DNA from: Prinia subflava | Lineage: Eukaryota > Chordata > Aves > Passeriformes > Cisticolidae | Direction: 5' to 3' | Assembly (NCBI RefSeq): GCF_021018805.1 | Contig: NC_086253.1 | Span: 34,659,583 to 34,723,582 of the forward strand | DNA: 64,000 nt | In this document: in pieces, positions 48,181 through 60,140 of the stretch | Layout of the letters: every line of letters starts with the position of its first letter | Numbering within the stretch: the first letter of the stretch is position 1 | Program-made: the position numbers and the translations under genes | Notes under the pieces: generated by a model | Seen by the model: only the letters and a program-made list of their open reading frames with translations | Told to the model about the DNA's origin: nothing | Databases searched by the model: none

Positions 48181-50569
48181 GAGAATTTCAGCTTCTTAAG
48201 ACATTTCCCTGAATGAAGCACTGAGTCCCACTGAATTCTTAACTAACAACAGAACATGAACCCAGAGATTACCACTAATCATTTCCTGCTAGATACAAGA
48301 GGTAAAAGCTGCTGCCTCATATAAAGAGACAACGACCATTTCCAGAGAAGGGTTGATGCTGAGGGATCCCAGCACTCTCCTAGTCTGGACAGCCACAGTT
48401 GGGGAGGCTATAATGAGTGCAACCCAGACCTTGCTGAGTGCCTCTCTTCAACAAGAAGCAGGTTCCTTAACAAGTCATCAAGGATCTACTACAGCAGAAA
48501 ACTTCAGCAAGTTTCTGCTGTCATTGAGTCAGAATAAGGCTGCTCATTTAAAGTACAGAGATATGGTACAAATTGAGTAAAAAATCCCCAAACTAAAACA
48601 CGCAACCTCTAGTCCCCCCCTCCAACAGCACAACCCCATAGAAGAATTCAAAAGACAGTGATGCTTTCTGCAGCAAAATTTCTCTGTGTTTAAAGAGCCT
48701 CAAGAGGTGCCAGATGGCTAGTCCTTTTTCCTATCTTTATAAAAGAGCATCCAGTATGTTCAGCCTTAATTTGGTTCAGAGTTTTCTGGTGGATGGGACA
48801 AGTCAGTTCCTCCATCGTATTTTGATGAGAAGAATATTTATCTTCTGACAAAATCATGTGTTGGTGTTATGGAGAATCACATCTATCTCTTTTCAAAAGA
48901 CTTATGAATCCAAATCCAGCTACAACTAGTGGGTGAATGACGTCCTTCTGAAAATGTTAAGTAAATTCTGGGAAATCAGGCATGAAAATGAACTGCAGAT
49001 AAGGAAACATAAGGCTAAGGGATTCTGAGAAACCCTTCAGCTCTCATACAGCAGCTGGTGGTTCTGAGAAAGAAAACGGTTCCCTGTAATATCACAGTGC
49101 CATAAGGAATCATGTGGGCTGCATCAGTTCCATCCTAAAGACTGCAGAAACTGACAGGAGCATGTTGCTTGGTATTCCTTCTAATTAAAAAATATATATA
49201 TATATATAATAGTGGTAAAATGCGTAATTGAATGAAAAAGAGCTATATACAGTATTAATAACAAATGAAAGATTCCAAGGCAGATTTTTTTTATTTGAAA
49301 GCCAGTGATGGCTCCCAAGTGAACGGAATTTTGCACTGAATTCAAGATTTGGTTTTGAATGGTTCATATCTTAATATGAACATGGGAATATGGGATTTCA
49401 GGGAATTTTGGCGAGGTCTATGGAACCTGTTATTCTTATGAGAACAATATCTGGTTATAGGTTTTCTTAAATTGTATGAATTGTATCAGTGAAAAATAAT
49501 TTAAATGTATGAGTGAAAAATAACTACTTTCTTCCTCATTTTCTTAATAAACATAGTAGCTTAGTTAGTTACAGAATTTTATGGCTCTCTAATACAGGGT
49601 TGTCTTAGTTTTTATTGAGCTCCAAAGTTACTTGTGTAATGACAATGTGAGCAAAAAAAATTGTTTTCCCAATTTCACACCAAGTAGGAGATCAAGTAAA
49701 ACAGCATGTTACACTGTTGACAATAGAACTAAAATACCAGGGTAATGTGAGGTGAAGATCTACAGAATTTATTTGAAATTCAGTAAATGTCATTTTCATT
49801 CCAGATTGGGTACCTTCTGCTTCTTCAGAAAACCCTGAACTAGGAGTGATTTGAAGTGTGACTATCAGAAATATAAAATCTCTAGGAACTTCAATATGTT
49901 GTATTTCCTGCTGCTTAGATTTAGCTCAACAACATCTTTAAATCTTAGTGGTTCTGGAAGCATATTTTATATACCTACCTATATGGTAATCTCAAGAATG
50001 CCAGTGCATAACCTCATAGAATAATATATTGAAATTTTGGCTTTTTCTCTGCAGTTTCGATTTAATTCTTTCTTTCTGGATGAAAGGAACAGCTTTGTAG
50101 CATTCTGTCTTTTACTGAAAGTCTTATAACTGAATAGGTTTTTAATTATTTATAGAATACCTTAGTATACATATAAACTTTGGATTAATATTGACTTGTC
50201 TGTAATACAGTAATATACTATTCACAGAATGGGAAAGTAAACTAATAATTTGCTGGAGAAGTAAAGAAAAACTGCTGTATTCCTTTGCAGAACTTTTAAA
50301 TTTATAGTTATCAGACCAGAGACACTTAAAAATGCCACAGTCTCTAGAATATCCACTTGTTTTCAAGGAAGTTGTGATCATCATAAACACTTCAGGTTGA
50401 TGTTAAGTCCCTAGGATCATAGCTGTATTTGCCATCTCTTTTAAAAGCACCAACAGGTGTTTTAAAACCTTGTTTATGTTTCGTTTTTTCCTGTTCAGTA
50501 AATAAAATGACTCCATATAAGTTATTCTATAAGATTTCCAAACATATATGGGGTCAGTAGCATACAGGA

Positions 50570-51598
50570 ATTTTAAACAGAATTGAATCTGTCCAGGGAT
50601 GTCCAAGACAGGAGGAAGAGCTTCTATAAGTACAGAGATGAAAAAGGGAAGTCTAAGGAAAATGAAGGCCTGCTGCTTAAGGTTCAACACATGGAAGAGG
50701 CTGAGGTATGGAATGCCTTCTCTGCCTCCGTCTTTACAAGGAATATTGTCCTTCAGGAAACGCAGGGGGTAAGTATGGAGAATGGTAGGTATACCCTGGG
50801 TGGGAGAGGATCACTTCAGGCAGTACTTAAGGAAAATGGATGGGGGTCCTGATGGTATGCACACGACTGCCGAGGGAACTGGCAGATATCATAATGAGAC
50901 CACTCTCAATAATCTTTGATTAATCATAGAGATTAGAAGTAAATGTCACTCCTGTCTTTGAGAAGTGTAGGGGGAGATCCCAAGGAACTGCAGGTCAGTC
51001 AGCCTCAATCCCTGAGGAAGTGATGGAGCAGGTAATAATGGAAACCACTAGCAGGCACATGAACAAGAAGATCTTTTGGTTTACTCAGCATGGCTTCCCC
51101 AAAGGGGAAGTCACGCTTTACCAACTTGATAATCTTCTATGACAAAATGACCTGCCTGGTAGAGGAGGGGACAGCAGTGGATATTGTCTTCCTAGACTTC
51201 AGTAAGGCTTTCAACACTTTCTCCTGCAAGATCCTCTTGTTGAGCTGTGGGCATGAGGTGTTCCACAGTGTTCCACAGTGAGGTGGCATTGTCGAGGCCT
51301 CATGCAGAGTACTGTGTTCAGTTCTGGGCTCCTCAGTATGACAGAGACATGGATACAGTGGACAGAGAAGAGTGAAAGGCCACAAAGATCATTAAGGGGT
51401 TGTAACATCTCTCACATGAGGAAGAGCTGAGATAGTTGCGCTGAGAAAAGGTTCAGGAGGGGATCTCATCAAAGCATATAAATGTCTGAACCGAGGATAC
51501 AGAGATAGAGGCAGGCTCTTTCCAGTGGTGTACAGTGAGAGGACAAAGGGCAGTGGGCACAGACAAACACAGAATGCTCTGTCTAAACATAAGGAAAC

Positions 51599-51645
<47 letters not shown>

Positions 51646-51880
51646 GTTTTTTTTTTGGTTTTTGGTTTTTGGTTTTTGGTTTTGTTTTTGGTGAGAGCTA
51701 TTGACTACTGAAACAGGATATCCAGAAGAGTTGTGGACTATCTCCACCCTTGGAGATATTCAAAAGTCAGTTGGACATGGTGCCGGGGAACTTGATCAAG
51801 GTGCTTGAACATAGGTTCAGACAATATGTTTTCCTGAGGTTCCCTTTCAACCTCAACCATTCAGTGATTCTGTAAAATAC
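50570..51880 (+). mobile_element. CR1 LINE with partial reverse transcriptase and large internal deletion
   Basis: The left part (50570-51250) corresponds to the CR1 ORF2 region before and into the RT domain, broken by frameshifts. A segment at 51168-51227 translates to the CR1-type VDIVFLDFSKAF motif, which holds the first RT catalytic aspartate. At about 51260-51290 the sequence jumps to the CR1 3' region ('cctcatgcagagtactgtgt'), so most of the RT domain is missing. The 3' region continues, interrupted by a T-run, to the tail ending CAACCATTCAGTGATTCTG near 51875. Non-functional. Confidence 0.93.
51601..51692 (+). repeat. 44-base T run followed by (GGTTTTT)n inside CR1
   Basis: Forty-four consecutive T residues (51601-51644) are followed by GG-punctuated T runs to about 51692. 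In ordinary CR1 copies this place holds a short T-run, so the tract is an expansion within the element. Run length is prone to assembly error. Confidence 0.95.
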
Positions 51881-54814
51881 ATGCCCATTTAGATATTACA
51901 GAACTAAAAATGAGCAGAAGTTCACAATAAAGTGAGCATGTCTGTGTTTATCTCACCCCGGAAACTTCAAAACCACAAACGCAGAATCAATTGAGAGCAC
52001 CATGTGTGTATGTCTCAGCATGCACCAGCCAGCCAGTAGTGTACTCAGATAAAAACCCAACAACCAACTACAAGCCCAGACCTTATGTGTTCTGCAAGCC
52101 TTATCACAGGAATTTACAACTCTCTCAAGACTTTATTGACCACAGAAGAATACCTCTATAATGTAATTTTCTTTCTACAGCCCCTGGAAGTATATGGGTT
52201 AATTCAAAACAGACAACAGTTCTCTTCCTGGTGACAAAATAGGCAGAAATTTTAGCTTGTCAAGGTGCTTTGCAAGACTGGAATGACTCACCTTGAAGAA
52301 GAACTAAACTAGTGCAAACTGTGGTAGGCAGTATGCAGAAATGCTAATAATGTTACTAATAGAGAAGTGTATTACAGTTCTCACCCATTCATATGGCTGC
52401 ACAACAGTCCTCCATGGGGACTCTGCTGCCTATCCCTAATCAAAGATCTTCAAGGAGCAATTTGGACTTCACCCTAATAAGAGGGTGTGGAGGAGAATGT
52501 TGCAAGGTTCTTTACAAGGTTCTTGCAATGACCACTTTTTCTGTTTTCCAGCATATAACAGCTAAATACTACTGCTCTTACTTTGTTCAATAATTTCTTT
52601 CATAAACTTCCATTGGCCTAAACATGTTTGATGCACACATGCACACACAAAATCCCACATAAAATCTGCTGAGATTCTCAACAGCTAAGAAGAAGTAGAG
52701 ACAACACTGTCACAAACTGAGGAAGAACGGTTTTTATTTTAAATTGTCCCAGGTCTCAAATTTTGTTCACACTCATATTCTGATAGTGTGCATGAGTATT
52801 TCCAGCTCTTGTTCCTCACTTGCTGTGCTTGGAAACAGGAGCTGACAATGAAAGCACCTCCTCAACAAAAAATTATTGCACCACTGCTCTTCATTTGAAC
52901 AAAAAGAAAAAGATGCTGAGATCAAAAGAATAAAATAAAAGGTTAAAAGGAAATCAAACTTGAAAGAAAGAAAGGGAACAGTTAATTGGAGGGTCTGATT
53001 CAGATGTGTTCTTGCAGTGCTCGTTCTTAATTTACTATCTGCTCCTCATCTCAGCACAGCAGTCTAACAAGACTTCCACTGCCTCCTTATTTCCCCCCTG
53101 GCTGTGCCCCTATTTCAGACCTGTGCTCAGTGTTACAGTATTCCCCCCAGCTTTTTTCTCCTATATTGAGCTTTGGGACCCTTATACATTCACCATCATC
53201 CCTGTAATTCTAGGGCACCAGACTTGGATGTCGGCACTGATGGCCTAAGGATTAGAATATTGTATAAGGCAGGTTTCTGACTTCAGCTCTGTGAAGTCAG
53301 TGCTAACACTAGGGAGATACTTACAAAGGCATAAACAAAAGAGACAAATCTACACAAAGAAACTGTGGAAAGGATCTGGCGGGAGGAGGGCAGAAAGAGC
53401 AAACCAAGGTATTTTAGACTAAGGAAAGTGCCTTAATACTGACTTAAAGGTCTCTAAACAAATGGGAAAAATTACACAGAACTATTTCAGCTTGTAAGTA
53501 ACTTTATTTAATGTATAAAATTTTAGAATACTAGAAGATATAGCCAGAGATTTGTTTCACACAGGATAAATTAAAATCCATATTACTGCTTTGCTGAAAT
53601 ACTTGGAATCAGCATGCTTTGCTTTCAACAGTTCCTGGCTTTATAGATGTTGTATATCTACCTAAAAAAGACTTCCCAAAATGTTTGCTTTGAAAGGCAG
53701 CATTGCTGTTTTTTTCAGATGCCTCCTTTTCTTAAATAAACAAATCAACAGGGGATGCATTGTCATTTATCCCGTATCCTTCTATTTCTGCATGCTTCCA
53801 GTAGACTGCTAACTCCTCAGTTCCAGAGGCTACACAATTAAAGCAATAAATTCTCAACAACACAGAATATACTGACAGGAACTGCAAAATATTAGATTGT
53901 TGATGTTGATTTGACTTTGACTTCAATCGCATTTTCCTGCTTTTTCTTGCTTATCCTGCCCACAAAGGTGTGGACATAAACTCCTTGACTGCCCTTGAAG
54001 TCAAAGGCATTTTGTGACTCAAAAATGAGAATATGCTGGCTGCAAGTGAAGTGAGTAAGTAGTGGTTTGACCTTCTTGGTATCAGGTGGACTACATGAAG
54101 ACAGAATAAATTGCATGCAACATGGCAAAATAGATCAGAAACACTATAAATGTGGAATAGTGCATTATTTGTCACAATTCAGATTTCTCTCTGGGGACCA
54201 TTAGCAGTCTAATACTATCCCAGAATACTATCACCTTTTCTAACTGGGTAAACACAACAGCACTGTAAAAAAGAAGGGCATAGCAAATCAAGTGTGATAC
54301 ATAAAGGTTGTTAAGAGCATAAATAGTGAATTAAATGGCAAAATAAATAAATGCAATCTCTGATTCTTTAGCAGCCTTTACCCCACAGTCAGCCCTAAAA
54401 CACCACAAAAGACAAAATGCCCACTTCAGTCACGTCTGCTGCTGATCAAATTGATTCAGAAAAAGACAATATTTTATCCATCCTCTTTGGAGTTCAAGTA
54501 TGAATGGTAAAGCAAAAGAGAGTGAAACTGAGGGAAACATGAAAAGCTTGATTTGTTAGGACCCCTGCTGTCTGAAAAGAGATCAAAGCTCAGGAGGAGG
54601 CTGTAAAACAGCCGAATGCACTGCACAGAAACATGGCCTGTGGCAGCTGCTCCGGGCACGCTCTCACAACACAGGTGTACCTCCAAGTCTGCTCTGCCAG
54701 CTGAATCATGGGACCAGGCTACCTCTTCTCCTTCTTCATTATTTCAACTGCAGTCACTGAGGAGATGTGAGCTCCATCCATCACAATGCACAAATTCACA
54801 GTGCGCAGATTCAG
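51881..54814. other. AT-rich unique DNA, no gene seen
   Basis: Short unrecognisable frames only (for example 53006-53248 and overlapping minus-strand frames at 53892-54175). No transposon is identified. Confidence 0.55.
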
Positions 54815-55150
54815 CACAGGCCTAATTAAAGCTTTTCCTTTCATTTGTGGAGATAATTAGACTTTCATCTCACCAGGAAGCTTCAGAAAGATCTATTTCT
54901 TTCTTCAATAAGAGCTACATCAAACAAAAGCAGATTTTAATCGCCTTTTCTTTGGGGCATGAGTCAATAATGAAAGATGTCATGGGTAACAAAAATTGTG
55001 TGCAGGGGGAAAAAAGGAGGGAAAAAGACCAAGCTATGTTCTTTAATTAACACCATGTTTGCAAACATCATTAATTTCACTCATTAAAATGATTTTTATC
55101 TACAACTGATTGCTGATAAAACAATCGATTTGAACATCTCATCTGTTTCA
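54815..55150. promoter_or_regulatory. Candidate conserved enhancer-like element (homeodomain/forkhead sites)
   Basis: The stretch contains homeodomain-type CTAATTAA near 54824 and GATAATTAG near 54852, TTAATTAA at 55043-55050, and a perfect 14-bp palindrome ATGTTTGCAAACAT (55055-55068) that holds two forkhead-like cores. An AATCGATTT follows near 55123. It is non-repetitive and has no long frame. Enhancer status is inferred from motif clustering only, and AT-rich DNA yields some of these sites by chance. Confidence 0.3.
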
Positions 55151-58100
55151 TACTATGCAGGAACCCATCTGCTCTGCTATAAAGCAGGAAGAGTGCACAC
55201 TGTTGAGCAACGTGTGAGAACAATAAAAAATGCATATGTGTGTGTCAGGGATTTGTGAGGCTCACTGCAGGGCAAGGGCCACCTTTCTCAGAACATCTAT
55301 AAAAAATGACTTGGTAGCAGGCCAAAGGACAAAATGTCACAAAGATCAGAAGTGCATAAATAACAATTGAATTAATATGTGCAAGAAGAAAGGTTCCATC
55401 TGTGTTCTGATGCATCTGTAAACAGGCTTGGAAAAATAAGGAGATTTCAGACATATTTAACACTATATCCTGAGCTGCTCTGATGTAGTATAGAGAAGAG
55501 ACATGCCGAGTTTACTGCCTTTGCTTTTTCATCCCTAGTAGAACAGAAGCATCTTTTCTACTACCTGTCACCCTGGTGCAAGGGGAGAGCATTTTTGGCT
55601 CCAGGCCCAAGGCACATTATTTATTTATTTAACCATTTGACACGGTGCTTCTGTATGGGCTGCCCGATGCGCAGGCTCACAAAGAGGGTGTAGCTGATTG
55701 TCCATGGGAATTGAAGTCTGGCAGTCTAAGGCAGAAATAAAGCACTCTTCCACCCCAGAGCTTACAGCAATCCCAAAGAACTGTTAGGCTGATGGCATCA
55801 AGACATTTAGTGCAGAGAGAGCTTGTTTAAGTTTGTTTTTAATGACAATACTTGCTTTGCAGCAGGCAGGGAACTGTTTTTCATACTGGAAGAAACACTA
55901 GCAGTAGGGATGTACTGTAGCAGTACAGAGCTCGTTGTCAGTCTGGTTAATACCTTCCTAGTTAGGGTGAAGTGTCATGATTCATCAGAATCAGACCTGA
56001 AGTCCCTCTAATAGCAAAATGTCACCAAACCAAAAGAATAAATGATTAAAAGTGCATTACTGAACATTCTGCTGCTGTTGTGACCTGCCTGGGAAATCGA
56101 TGAAATGTAAAGATTTAATGGAACCTCTTTTAAAGAAAATCTACAAACATTCTTAAATCTCACAATGTTGGTGCTTGATTCATAGTGCCTTTATGCAGTT
56201 AGTTCTGGCATATGGCAGTTGTTTGGGAAACCAAAGTTTGTAGGAGCTTGACAGACATTTCTTCTTGATGCATTGAGCCGGTAAGATCCCTGGTGGGTAT
56301 CCAGATTCTAACAGAGCTGCACATGTCTGTTCTCATGACTGTAAAAGATGGAAGTTTTTCCTGTTTGGGTTCTTTTCTCTCAAGTTCACTCAGTCACTTA
56401 AAAACAAAACTGCAGTTTTCTTCTGTGTGTCCTACTTTTATGTTAATATGCTCCCTCCCTCCAGTAAACGAGAACTGTTTTTATTTTAAATTGTGATAAA
56501 AATATATGCACATAGCACTGAGTTTATCCATTCTCCTAGGATCTAATAGTTCAATGTGCTGAAAAATCTCTAACAGCTCAAGGTAGAAGGTTTAACACAG
56601 GATTTTCCGAATTGTCCTTGAAACTATCAAAAAAACATTTGAACTCTATTATGTTTCAGATAATTATATTTTCCCTGTATCCTGGGCCAAGATTTGCTTT
56701 CATTTATGTATTTTTACCATTTACATCAATGAAAGTCCTATCTATTCCAAGTCATAGAGCAGAGAGGAGAAAATTCCAAATAGTAAATATTTATTGAAGA
56801 ATTTACTTTGAAAAAGAAAATGAAAAATGATGAAGTAGGAAAAGAAAAAAAAAAGAAAACTTTTGACAGTTTTCTGGGGGTGATATTCAGGCTTCAAGGG
56901 AGGATAAGGTGGGGTTTTTTTGTTTGTTTTTAGTTGTTTTGTTTTGTTTTGTTTTGTTTTTTGGTTTTGTTTTCTTTCCTTTTTATTTTCTTTCTCTTTA
57001 ATGAGCATGTTGCATGCAGAAGGAATAGTGACTCACGGCCAGAACTCTGAAAGACCCCAAAGCACTATAGCCCTTCCTCTGTCAAGGTATTCAAATCAAA
57101 ACTTTGTCTAAAATGGAATTCTACCTTGGAATGCTTCTGAACTCACTCATTAGAATATACACATTGTTCTGATCCAGTGTTTTTAAATAAGAAACCATCC
57201 CCACACTCATCCTCAGAAAAGTTAGTTTATGCAACATAAATATATTGTTTATACAGAGGATGCAGCAGATCCTCAAAAGTGAAAACCCTCATGAATAGAC
57301 GAACCCAAGATGAGAGCTTTGCTAACTACCTAGATGGTACTGCTGAGCTACAAACTGCTAGAGGAAATTGGAGGAAACCTTCAACCAGATACCAGATTTG
57401 CTCATTATTTGTAATTCAGATACATTACTAGGTAGGTCCTCATTTCATGAACAAGGACAGGGATCCAAGGTAAGTGACCTGCCAGAGGAGAAGGAAAACC
57501 AGAAAAGACTATTCTCTGTTTTAAGGGCAAAACTGGGAATCTACTCCTGCATTGCTCATCTTAAACTTCAGTAGGCTGAACTCCCCTACTGCTATGAGCT
57601 GCAGAGGAAGAGACAGTTGCCATTACTTCTAATATTCTCAACAAATACAGAGCAATATTTAGTTTCCAATGAGCTTGTCACAGTGTCAGTGGAACTGGGA
57701 CTGAGTGGGCATAAAGCTGTTGCTAATGAATAGGGAGACTGGAGGCAGATGGTATCCAAATGTAAGAAAAGTGTCACAAAATGATAGAATGGGTGAAAAG
57801 CTCATTTACACAATCCCTTCCAATCAAAACATTATCCTGCATTATCTCTGTGTCAAGGGAAATCCATTCCAGTTTAACAAATACAGGAAATACTATCCAG
57901 ATAGCCCAAGGACTGGACTTACAGACTCCTCTACCAAGAGGAATATGTATATATTTATGTGTGTGTATCTACAGATACACTCAGAATAAAACATGGAAAT
58001 GGCAATGTACTTTTTGCCATTGTTTTTTTCTTGAATGAACTTGGACAAGTGACAATTTCTGCTTGTTGGCTCAAACACAAATGTAGATATGTAGGAGCAT

Positions 58101-59565
58101 AAAAGCTCAGCAGGTAAAAACAGGGAATTTGTGAATGCCTATTTTGATTTCAGGAAAGTCCAAAATATGATAACATTTTTTCCTGTGATTCACCAGTGTT
58201 ATGCAATAAATATTTGATTAATATAATGGAATTCACATCAATGTATAGATCATGAAGTTCTTAAAGATATAAACCTTGATTGAGGATCCGGCTTCTCTTT
58301 TCTGCACTTTTTGCATCTGCAGTCTCAGGACATGAAGTCCAAGCCATGCACTGTGTATCTGTGTGTGTGTTCTGTGTGACACCACCACAAACTGGCAGGA
58401 TCTGCTCACCACTATGTTTAACACACAAGGGATGTTTCTGAGTCCAACTACTCTGTTTAACACTGGTAGAACATTCCTAGATTTAGAAAGAGCTTCAGGA
58501 TTACATTACTTTTCTCATTTTAAACTTAAGAGTAGTCTGAAATGCACTCCTATCTCTTCTTTTAGAATGTGTCATGTGAAGTTTGATGTGAAGAATGTTG
58601 AATGGATGAAATTAAGAATATATAATTGATGGCCCATTTATCAACTCCAATTGATACATAAATAGAATATCTAATTGTTTATGTGTATAGCTCTTTCTAA
58701 AAAAATGAGGTAGAAAGAAGAGCAATAATACCTAGATGATTAGTAAATGAGATTAATGACTTACATGATAGCCATATTTTATGAATAGCTTATTAGCAGT
58801 CTAATGAGTTATGACAAATTTTCATGAAGACTTCTGTCATGTAGCACACACTGGCTTGTTCACAAATGTACAAATGAAGTGGGAATGTGCCATTCTAGAT
58901 GAATTATTGACTGATTAAATTGCCTTTGTATGAGAGTATCCAAAAGAGCTCTTAGACATCTGTAAAAGGGTCATGTCCAATAGTATAACTTTTTTCATGC
59001 ACATATCCAACTCCTAAATAAGTTTGAGATCAATTACCTTACTGTTGGCTTAAAAACTAACAAGAAAGCAAACAAAAAAAGACTCGAAAATCAACTGACA
59101 TCAGGCTATCTTGTTTTCAGATTTTTCCACTTCCCTATAGGAGAACAAAATACAATACTTTGGAATAAAAATTTACAACTTAATAGTTATAAATCTCTGA
59201 AAAAAAAAAAAGGTTTCTCTTTTTTACCTCTCATTTAATCTGTGCTCTATTTCTTTTAGGGCACAACATATAAAAATATTGGGTACAAAACTGGTATGTG
59301 CTCTCCAAGGTCTGAATGGAAGCACACATTTTTAACAATGTAAAGTTAACTGATCTAAATATCATAACAAAATCTCACTAAAGAACCCTCCCAAAGCCCC
59401 AAACAAATAAACAGAAAAAACAACAATAACCCCCCATTCAAAAACAAAGGTCAACTCAAATAGGCTCAAATATTAGGCAGCAAAACAGATGCCCGGAACA
59501 GACCAGTATTTCTACTAGCAGGCAGAAATCACTGACATATTTCACAGGTGGAGAGCTATGTACAG
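55151..59565. other. AT-rich unique DNA, no gene seen
   Basis: No supportable gene. A (GTTTT)n-type T/G run lies at about 56915-56980; its complement gives a lysine-rich spurious frame (56742-57008, minus strand). Overlapping short frames near 57705-58078 lie on both strands without domains. Confidence 0.55.
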
Positions 59566-59640
59566 AAAAAAACCCCAAACAACAACAACAACCAAACAAA
59601 ACCCCAAAAAACCACCCACAACAAAACAAAACAATCAAAA
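59566..59640 (+). repeat. A/C-rich low-complexity tract
   Basis: About 75 bases of AAC and AAAC-type sequence with CCCC clusters; similar A/C-rich sequence occurs just upstream from about 59395. No clean repeat unit. Confidence 0.85.
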
Positions 59641-59815
59641 GTTTACCTCTTTAATCACACTTAATTTTTAATGTGGACCTAGAATTCAAAAACTTAACAC
59701 TTTTAAAGAACTCTAATCTCATATAGAAGAAATGATGTGAGCCTATTTTAAAGCTAAAATGGTTTTCCTGACTGAAAACTGGAAATTATGATCTTTAGTA
59801 TCCAAGTGTCAATGA

Positions 59816-60140
59816 AATGTAAGTGCCCACCAGATTGCTGGCCCACCCATAGATTATTAATGCACAATTAATCTACTAGGGCAGCTGTAGAGTGTCATTT
59901 AGCTTCAGAGCCCATAAGAATAAAACAGCAACACACTGTGAAATTAATGGTAACACTTAAAGGTCCCATTGTTATTAATTCATTTGACATTCACTGTAAT
60001 CACACTGGTCTTTAATGAATTCATTTGGCATGTGAATATCGCATGTACTTTCAAATGTACTCCACTGCAAATCAGTGTTAATTGATGTCCTTAATTGAAA
60101 GTGTTTCTCTCTCTCTGTAACTTCTTATTTTTAGCTTACT
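59816..60140. promoter_or_regulatory. Candidate conserved enhancer-like element (dense TAAT sites)
   Basis: The stretch has two ATTAAT sites in inverted arrangement at 59856-59861 and 59867-59872, further ATTAAT/TTAATT sites near 59944, 59975 and 60080, and a SOX-type ATTGTT near 59969. A 12-bp palindrome AATGAATTCATT lies at 60014-60025. It is not repetitive and has no coding frame. The density of homeodomain-type sites and the composition suggest a developmental enhancer. This is inference without alignment. Confidence 0.33.

Larger units (their letters stand above)
44272..50569. other. AT-rich unique DNA, no gene seen
   Basis: No supportable gene. Notable small items: a nested inverted repeat at 44769-44808, a hairpin at 46611-46641 (9-bp arms), an (ATTT)n run at 46988-47009, hairpins at 47288-47318 and 48154-48180, and an (AT)n run at 49192-49208. 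A GCACCCTCTGGTGTC segment at 44522-44536 resembles a CTCF core but with mismatch. Confidence 0.55.
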
